Origin: Poa pratensis
Lineage: Eukaryota; Streptophyta; Magnoliopsida; Poales; Poaceae
Reading direction: 5' to 3'
Assembly (NCBI GenBank): GCA_947311845.1
Contig: CAMZMU010000063.1
Span: forward strand, 56,047,618 to 56,111,617
DNA: 64,000 bases
A program made the position numbers and the translations under genes. A model generated the notes under the pieces. It was given only the letters and a program-made list of their open reading frames with translations. It did no database searches and was not told where the DNA came from. Positions 56,518-64,000 of this stretch are shown here, piece by piece (within the stretch, counting starts at the first letter, position 1; the number at the start of each line of letters is the position of its first letter).

Positions 56518-57842
56518 ATGGCGGCCAAACCTGTGGAAGAAAATGAGCACTTGTTCCCTTTGCATCCAGTACCAGAGTGGGCTGAAGAGATCATGAAGTT
56601 CATCGAGGAAGGAAGCTTGCCAAGCGATGAGACCAAGGCTAGGCGTGTCCAGAGGAGATCCAAGGCTTATACCATCATCAACAAGGAGTTATACAAAAGA
56701 AGTGTAACCGAGGTGTTGCAGCGCTGCGTGGAGCCAGCAGAGGGCAAGGAGATGCTCCTAGAGATACACCAAGGTGAATGTGGACATCATTGCAGTACAA
56801 GAGCCCTGGTGGCTAAAGTGTTCCGGCATGGATTTTATTGGCCCACTGCTCATGCAGATGCGGAGGACATAGTCCGCAGTGTGAAGGATGCCAGAGATTT
56901 GCTAAGCAAACACACTTACCCGCATCGGCACTGAAGACAATTCCTATTACTTGGCCATTTGCGGTGTGGTGTTTGGATATGGTGGGAGATTTCAAGCCGG
57001 CTAGGGGCAACATGACACATATGCTGGTGATGGTGGATAAGTTCACCAAGTGGATAGAGGTGAAACCAATACGGAAAGTGGATGGCCGTTCGGCTGTAAT
57101 CTTCTTGAAAGAAATCATTTTGAGATACGGATACCCTCATAGCATCATCTCGGATAACGGCACAAACTTTGCTGTCGGAGAGTTTGCCCGATTCTGCATG
57201 AATAAGGGGATCCGGTTAGACATAGCCTCAGTGGCACATCCAGAGTCCAATGGGCAAGTGGAAAGATCAAATGCTCTAGTGTTAGCCGGCATCAAGGCTC
57301 GTCTCATTGAACCATTGTTGAAAACTCCAGGGTGCTGGATAGATGAAATCCCATCAGTTCTATGGGGTCTAAGGACTACACCGAATCGGTCAACAGGCTA
57401 TACGCCATTCTTTCTGGTGTATGGGGCAGAAGCTGTCCTACCCACTGACATAGAATATGATGCACCAAGGGTGGCAATGTACACTGAAACCGAGGCAAAG
57501 GAGGCCCGGGAAGATGCAGTGGATCTGCTAGAGGAAGCAAGAGAGTTGGCCCTGTCTCGGACAGCAATATACCAGCAAAATCTCAGGCGTTATCATAGCC
57601 GGAAAATCAGTCCTCGAGTGTTTCATGAGGGTGATCTAGTGCTGAGGCTGGTGCAGCGCAGCAAAGGCCGACACAAATTGTCACCTCCATGGGAGGGACC
57701 ATTCATTGTGAGCAGGGCTATGCACAATGACTCGTACTATCTTATAGATGTACAGGAACCAAGGGAGGATGGCTTGGACAGACCCGGACAGGAAACCAAG
57801 CGACCTTGGAATGTAGCTCTGCTTCGACCCTTCTACTCTTAA
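56518..57842 (+). pseudogene. Integrase of element B, one frameshift
   Basis: The N-terminal HHCC region (HQGECGHHCSTRALVAKVFRHG) runs from 56518. The frame breaks near 56885, and the second part (CEGCQRFAKQ) continues to stop 57842. The catalytic DDE is present: WCLDMVG (Asp codon about 56976), SDNGTNF (about 57153) and NGQVERSN (Glu about 57261). The C-terminus has the usual WEGPFIV and ends ALLRPFYS. No chromodomain is present, as expected for Tat. Confidence 0.88.
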
Positions 57843-58731
57843 AGGGCGCAATGTATGTATTTCAATTTATCATGAATGAAATCGCAGTAATCCGAGTCTG
57901 GACTCGGGGACTGCTTCGTCCTTATGCATGTGTTGTTTATTACGTTTTGTTTTTGCCGTTCATGTGCCGAATCGCTTTGAACCTTGTTCTGAGTTTCAAG
58001 TAATGTATGTTGTGTTGTTGATCTCGTGACTCGACTGACAAACACCAAAATGGTAGTCAAGAGCAGAGATGAGGAATATGGGAAACATGAAAATGGACAC
58101 GGGGACTCGGTCCAAAACCGATTCGGCACATGTCGTTTACTAACCCCTGTTATTTATTTTTTCGTTTATGTTGAATGATTCTAAACCACAACTCGCATGT
58201 TTCAAGTACTGTATGCTATGATTCCTATCTTGTGACTCGACTGTCAAAACACCCAAAGAGGTAGACAAGAGCAAAGATTTGGCAAAAGTAGTAAACAAGA
58301 AAACAGACTCGGGGACTCGGTTTAAGATGATCCAACATAAACCTTGTCCGGATCACGTTAAGCATGATAAGCATAGTCTCGAAAGAACTTAAAATAGTCT
58401 ATTACATCTGCTCCCGGCATACCGGGGATTTAATGTTTTTGTTAAGTACTTCAGGGGCAGCGGACTCGGTCGCGGCAGACTCGGTCATAGGAGTTTCGGT
58501 TGCGGGAACTTCTGTGGGAGGAGCTTCGGTTAGCGGAGCTTCGGGCGCGGCTCGGTACGGATTTCGGTGGAAGTGGACGCGGTTACGAGAGGTTCTGTTG
58601 CTGGAGCAGATTCGGAAGATGGTGGGCTCCGGAAGTAATCTTGACTGGAGAGCTTGAAGGATGGGCGGATTCGGAAATTTCCGGATCGCGTGAAGCCTGT
58701 TTAGTAATCACAGTCAAGTTAGTGGCTGAAA
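57843..58731. repeat. Spacer with diverged 207-bp repeats between integrase and antisense gene
   Basis: Two diverged copies lie at about 57992-58115 and 58199-58325 (GTTTCAAGTA(A/C)TGTATG, GTGACTCGACTG, GACTCGG). The phrase CTCGGGGACT recurs through the region. This is the position where element A's relative has the 71-bp array. Confidence 0.65.
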
Positions 58732-61700
58732 TCACAAAAGACTCGGTTGGAGTTTGTTCGGTGAGCTTGGCCGAGTCGGAGGCTGGTACCTTGCTGGATT
58801 TTCTTCATCAGACTCGCCCTCTGAGTCGGCATATTCTTCAGCGGAGGCGTCGTCTGATTCCTCTTCTTCAGTGTCTTCTCCATCCGAGTAGACTGGAGCC
58901 TCCAGATCAAGATGCTTGGTGCGTGCAAATTCGGCCATGAAGTTGGCGGCTTCTTCACGGATCTTGATCCGGATAGGGTCTGTAGCCCATGAAGAACCCT
59001 CGCGAAAGGAGCGCACTTTGGCAAGGTCAATCAGCTCGTACCAGGACATGATGAATAACAAAGCTGCGTCAGCACCAGCGCGGGCAGACGAAGACCTCCA
59101 CTGTTTTAACCGGGTCATTGCTTGATCCAGGTCTCTGATCAGCTCCTCCACGGGCACAACTTGCCGCGCTTCAGGAAACAAGATTCGGTGAGCCTTGAGA
59201 CTTGCATTAAGCAGACCAATGTGGGAATCCTTCAGAGGAGCAATCCGAGCCTTAAGTGCTGTAATATGATCTTCGATGTCCCATGTCTCGGATAGGGGAG
59301 CCTCGGTTAATTTAGCTCTCTCAGCTCGGGCGTTTCGCACAGCCTTGGCGGCTTGAAGCCGAATGCTGGTAAACTCTCCTACAAACAAATAAGCTAATAC
59401 TGAGTTCAGCAAGAAGGAACACAAGCATATGTATCGGTTAAGAGCAGAAAGAAAAAAGGGGATTCGGTGAACTTACGATCCATGTCATCGTTAAGGCTAG
59501 CAAGTTGAGCCAGCCATTTCGCACTGGCCGCTTGGTGAGCAGCCAGTTCTTCTTTAGCAGCTTTCAGTTCAGCTTCAGACTCGGCCACTGTGGTTTGAAT
59601 CTGCTTATCCATTTCGGCTCGCCTCTGTAGCCCGGCGTGCAAAGTGTCTCGCTCCTTCTGAATTGTATCTTTCTCCTTTTGGAGCGTGTCTCTCTCCCTC
59701 CGCAGTGCATCCCGCTCTCCTTTAACTTTGTTCTTCACTTTTTCAACCCGGTCAAGCTCCCGCTGGACTCGGGCTACCTCTGATTTTTCCTCGGATAAAG
59801 CACGCTTTTGCTCTTCCTCTTTGCTATTCATCTTGAGGACCAAGGCATCAAATGATTTTTGGAGCTTGTGGTACTGGTTGGCAAGCTGCTTAAAGAGGTC
59901 GCTGCGAGTGCCCGTGCTTTCCTGAAAGAAAGTAGATAGCGTCAAAAGAGACTCGGGGACTGATACCCGAGACAAGGTGGAGCCAAAACAAATCTCGGAG
60001 ATTGGCCGAGACTGACCGAATCGGTTAAAAAGAAACCCGGGGACTGGGGGTCTCACAGTTTTTTCAGTTAAGAAAAAGATCATGATCAAATTTTTTAAAA
60101 GATTCAAGCCGAATGACTTTCTTACTCCAAAGAGTATCAGTCGTTCGACCCGAATCTCGGGGACTGGGTGTATACTATTTGATCATGACGAACTAAAAGC
60201 AAGATTCGGCAAACTTACCTCGAAGACTTGGTGCGATGCAGTAAACGCAACCTTCACTGAATGAAGAGATTGCATCATTCGGCTAGGACCAGCAGGGTGC
60301 GGCGTTGCAGCGGAAAAGCCTGGTGCAAGGTCCACGGCGTTCCAGGCCTCAATAAAGTCATTGGCAGTGCTGAGCTTAGGCTTGGCTTGGCCGGATTGAA
60401 TGGCAGAGGAGGTAGCGGTGGTTTGCTTGACAGCAATCACTTGCTTATCCGGAGTGGAGGAAGTTGTGCCAAAGACAACTTGAGTCGGCTTGGGTGGAGG
60501 TGATGCACCCGGGGTCTGTCTCTGATGTTGCGGTTTCTGTGGTTTCTCGGAAGTTTGTTGCTGTTGTTGCTGCTGTTGCTGCTCTTCAGGGGTTACTTGT
60601 GGTTGTTGCTGCCTCGGTTTCTTCTTCTTCTGCTGCTGCTCTTGGCTCAGTGCAGATTGAGTTGCAGGAGCAGGACGGGAATCCGGCTTAGGTGTGGACT
60701 TAACCGATGTCTTAGCCTTTTCCTTCTCCAGCTCCTTCAAAGGACGTGGCCAGCTTGAATCTCGGATTGGAGCCGAGGTTTCCTCACTCTCCAAGTCGAT
60801 AACCGGCTCTGAGATGGGAGTCGGCTGGGAATATTGGTAGTTGGGACACGCGTGGGTGAGGTGGCAGTTCGGTCAGGAGACTGGGTTTCCATGGCCGTAT
60901 CCAATGGAGGAATGGGAGAAGAGATGGATGAATGAGTCTGCGCGGTGATGAGGACATCACTGCATAAAGCAAAGCAAACAGTTAACTCGGATAGATATGA
61001 CTCGGTTAATAGAGGAAGAAAGCAAATAAAGTTCGGTCAATGTTACCCCTTGGTGGTGGGCATCGGTTTGACACGGCTCGGCTTGTCGCCGGATTTCTTT
61101 CTTCGCTTGGTCTCTGGGGCATTTGTCTCGGGCGCCTCAGCGCGTTTCCGAGATGTCTCTTGGGTATCATCTTTGGCTGGAACATAAGGTGGTGGTAACC
61201 ATGAAATCGGAATAGCATTGATGGGTTCTAAGATGCAGCAATCTTCATCTTCCTCGTCGGAAAGGTTGTGAGTGTTTGATTGCTTACCCTTGCGGACTGG
61301 CTTGGCACGGGGAATGGGCAAGTAGTCATCCGTATCCGGATCCTCTTCGCCCTCGCGCGGCGGGCTGAGATCCGGTGTCCATGCCTTGGTGGAAAGATCT
61401 CCGTCTTCAGTAAGTTGGCGATCAAACAGCTACAAAAAGACAATGCGAATCCGGATCAGGCCAGGATTATTCGGATGAAGTAAGAGTGGATTCGGAGAGT
61501 GGTGAGCTAACCTGTGGAGGAAGTTTTTCCCGGTAGAATGGCTTTACACCCCACCGCCATTTGTCCGACATCTCATTGGCAGCAATGGCGTTTACCCGTC
61601 TGAAGACGGAAGCTTTGTCAAGCTCGTGCTTGCTGATCCGGGTAGGATCTAGTGCGCCACGCATGTGGCATATCTTGTGGTCACGCCTTTGAAGAGGGCT

Positions 61701-62330
61701 GACCCGGCGAGAGATGAAGGTCCGGAGGAGGTCGTCAGAGATCATGCCATTCTTCAAAAAATCCTCCAGAGCGGTGTGCACTGTCTGGAGTTCAGCAATC
61801 GTTTCAGCCGGATTGTAACCGAAGTTCAGCTCGGCTGTGGGCGGCTCCATCCTGAATTCGGGCAGATTAAGAGCGTCATGGCCCTCAGCGCTCTTTATGT
61901 AAAACCAGGTCCTTTGCCATTTCTTCACCGTGTCTAGGCCGGTGACTCGGGGAAAGGCGGATCCCTGCCGTGGCGTGATGCTAACCGAACCGCAAGCGGT
62001 CAGCTCTTTCGGCTTGGTACCTGGGATGGTGTGCTTGCGAAGGTGGAAGTACTTTGCCCATATATCCACACTCGGCCAAAGACCGAGATAGCCTTCGCAG
62101 AAGGAAGAGAAAGCTGATAAAGAGACGAAGGCGTTCGCCGGGAGGTGGTGAAGCTGTAATCCGAAGAAGTCCAGAAAGGCCCGGAAGAAGTCACTGGCAG
62201 GTAACCCGAGCCCGCGCTCGAAGTGTGCTATGAATACCACGCGTTCACCAGGTTCGGGCGCCGGTGCGAGTTCTTTTCCGGGTCGGCGGCAGATGGCTTG
62301 GGGCGTTATGCGCGGGTGGCTCGTAGCCAT
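58732..62330 (-). CDS. Antisense spliced gene (aORF) of element B, 5 exons
   Basis: Minus-strand exons are 62330-61512, 61429-61047, 60959-60219, 59921-59477 and 59378-58732 (stop TGA at 58732). Introns of 82, 87, 297 and 98 bases start GTTAGC, GTAACA, GTAAGT and GTAAGT and end TTGTAG, TGCAG, TTCAG and TTGTAG. Phases 0, 2, 0 and 1 agree at the joins. Exon 1 encodes the 'putative gypsy type transposon' domain (PF04195-like: GLPASDFFRAFLDFFGLQL, EGYLGLWPSVDIW). Exon 2 is acidic then basic (KRRKKSGDKPSR). Exon 3 has a poly-Gln run near 60560. Exon 4 is a long coiled coil. Exon 5 has a helical domain and an acidic tail. One base is missing near 60840. Proteins of this type are known from Tat elements; their function is unknown. 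Confidence 0.8.
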
Positions 62331-63027
62331 TCCAAGTCATTTTTGGTAACATCAGATCCTTCCCATCGGCCAGGGGGAAGTTTGGCCATAACCGAATCAG
62401 TCCTGCAGCAAAAAGTCGGATAACCGGGTCAGGAAATTCGGAATCCATGGGACCAAAGAAGAATCGGATAACATTAAAGCCGAATCAGATCTATGGTGAC
62501 TCGGCTAATCCTATCCCGGGTAGGGTTAACCGGGTCCGGTGGAGAAGGTGAAGCGGTTGGAAGTCGCAAACATCTTTCCGCAAGTTTCTAGGGTTGGGAA
62601 GATCTACAGCGGTGGTAAAAAAGAAAGAAAATCACGGGTAAAAACATGGTTGAACTGCTCCAACGGGGACAAGTGTATCTAGGCCAGTCTATGCGGAACT
62701 TGGACAGAAAATTTGCGGAGTGTGCTACGGCAGGAACACGGGCTTAGATACGCATCAATCTACCAAGAACAGGTGTGTGTATTCCGAGAGTATGAACTCG
62801 TCACGGTGGCTATGGCGAGAGGAGGAAGAACTTACAGTGCGAGTCGCTCGAAGGAGAGTTCGACGGAGAAACGTCGAGATGGGCGCGAGGCGCGGCTCCG
62901 ATGGTCTTGCTCTGGTACGCTGTGCGTCCCTGGCGCGGCAACCTTGAATGGCGAGGTTGCGGCGGCGTCGATGGAGCGGGTTAGTGGGAGTTGAGAGGAA
63001 GAAGAAGGGGAAAAACCACCGCGCCCT

Positions 63028-63034
63028 CTTTATA
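63028..63034 (-). promoter_or_regulatory. TATA box for the antisense gene
   Basis: On the minus strand CTATAAAGAGGGCGC lies about 700 bases upstream of the aORF start and inside element B, before the 3' LTR. It is a good plant TATA consensus and would give the antisense gene its own promoter. Confidence 0.5.
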
Positions 63035-63410
63035 GCCTCCAGCGGTAACTGCCCCCCACTACCGCGCGGTTACCGGAGCACGGTTAGATCCCTTGCGTCG
63101 CGGAACTCTGTGGCAGCTGCTGTGGCCGTGTATTTCAAGCACACGTGGCCACGCCGCAGAATTGGAAGCGGTGGAGCGGATCCTATGTGCCGGTCAACGG
63201 AGAAAACGAGGAGACGTGGTCTTCTGGTCAAACACACTCGAGTACCCGGTGGATCCGGATAACGAGCTGACAACCCGGGTTATACGGCTTTGCACAGGCT
63301 TTTCCTGCCAAATGTCCCGGAAAATTCGGTGACAGCTAGAAGTGATCCGGTTAGTGATGTTGGTTTAGAATCTGGAACGGCCCTTCAGCCGATGCCGTAG
63401 GACCGCACCA

Positions 63411-63424
63411 GCTTCGGGGACTAC
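63411..63424 (+). other. Polypurine-like tract before 3' LTR
   Basis: GCTTCGGGGACTAC directly precedes TGTCGGGGGG of the 3' LTR. It is the usual position of the plus-strand primer, although purine richness is modest. Confidence 0.45.
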
Positions 63425-64000
63425 TGTCGGGGGGCTGCCCCCGGGTAGGGCAAAGATGATGTGTTATGAGCAGTTAAGGTCTAACCGGATCAAGGAAAGA
63501 AGAGCCGGCTAAGTTATCCGGGTCGGATCTCAAGGCGATTCGGTCAGTCCTACTTCAAGCCAGTGAAAGAAAGACCAAAGGGGATCCGGTGAGGTTTAAC
63601 CGGATCCAGGAAAGAAGAGCCGGCTAAGTTATCCGGATCCGGGTAGGGCAACTCGGATGATGCACAGGGGCCAAGTAATGTCAGTAAAAGTCACGGGCAC
63701 TGTAAGGTTACTGACCGGGGCTCAGAAGACAGCAAGGTGCTGCCACAGGTTTTCCGGGTCACAAGCCCCTAGGCGCTGACTCGGCCTATTCGGGAAAGGG
63801 GCAGTGGCTAGGCTACTGTGGTCTACACTGCCTTAAGCTCAAAGAGGAAAGATAAGCCTGTGGTGAACAGAGGGTGAGCTGGGCTGAGTGACAGTGGCCA
63901 GTGTTTGTCCTGTTCTCCTTGTCCATGCCATTGTCCTCTGCGGCCAGGGGCAAAAGGGTAATTCGGTTACTGTATATAGGCAACACCACCTTCTCCTGTG
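63425..64000 (+). repeat. 3' LTR of element B, first 576 bases
   Basis: It matches 50116 onward with about 11 substitutions, a 9-base indel near 63525 and small indels. It is cut by the window edge; by the length of the 5' LTR it should end near 64369. Confidence 0.93.

Larger units (their letters stand above)
50116..64000 (+). mobile_element. Tat-lineage Ty3/gypsy element B (3' LTR cut by window edge)
   Basis: The order is 5' LTR, PBS-like site, gag, protease, RT, RNase H with an added archaeal-type RNase H, integrase, a repeat-bearing spacer, an antisense spliced gene (minus), a polypurine-like CTTCGGGGACTA and the 3' LTR. This is the full Tat/RIRE2-like plan. gag-pol has several frameshifts, so the copy is defective despite young LTRs. 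The 5' flank is CACCC; the matching duplication would lie beyond the window, near 64370. Confidence 0.93.

Noticed and set aside
60464..60758. Leu- and Val-rich plus-strand frames
   Set aside because: They are the complement of the poly-Gln region of aORF exon 3.

Overview
The window is nuclear DNA of a grass. Split genes with canonical plant splice sites sit among Tat-lineage Ty3/gypsy elements, a CACTA element, a Helitron, MITEs and an Au-like SINE. The repeat mix suggests Pooideae, possibly Triticeae; that is an inference from repeat types, not a test. No bacterial features are present, and I saw no rRNA or tRNA genes.

Layout. (1) 190-18978 is a large inverted pair of truncated Tat-type retrotransposons (LTR-gag-PR-RT >< RT-PR-gag-LTR) meeting near 13866. 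A complete 8.6-kb CACTA element (540-9129, TSD TCT) is nested in the left LTR. It carries a tnp2-type transposase (frameshifted) and a second gene that joins a Transposase_24-like part to a Ulp1-like protease remnant. (2) 18979-21454 is the 3' part of a Tat element: an integrase fragment, a 71-bp tandem array and antisense ORF remnants. (3) 21455-26480 is a patchwork: a MITE, a LINE fragment between direct repeats, an ER-type Ca2+-ATPase gene fragment and a PIF-like element with 5'UTR-like cargo. (4) 26582-48509 is a gene island of four genes: a GDSL esterase/lipase (+, 5 exons, a 3.7-kb TE-filled first intron), PUS10 tRNA pseudouridine synthase (+, 15 exons), a SUS5/6/7-clade sucrose synthase (+, 17 exons) and a CCDC124/Lso2-like ribosome-associated protein (-, 3 exons, two apparent 1-base deletions). 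A Helitron lies between GDSL and PUS10. (5) 48710-48970 is a SINE with a 12-bp TSD. (6) 50116 to the window end is a young Tat element: 945-bp 5' LTR, degenerate gag-pol, a five-exon antisense gene (58732-62330, minus) with a minus-strand TATA box, and a 3' LTR cut by the window edge.

How the parts relate. The host genes are unrelated housekeeping or metabolic genes, not a cluster. The most informative signals are in the retrotransposons. An intron-containing antisense gene has one intron at the same position and phase in two families. A UAG codon between protease and reverse transcriptase is kept in both families with unusually conserved flanking nucleotides. The CACTA element also carries a perfect inverted copy of its subterminal repeat between its two genes.
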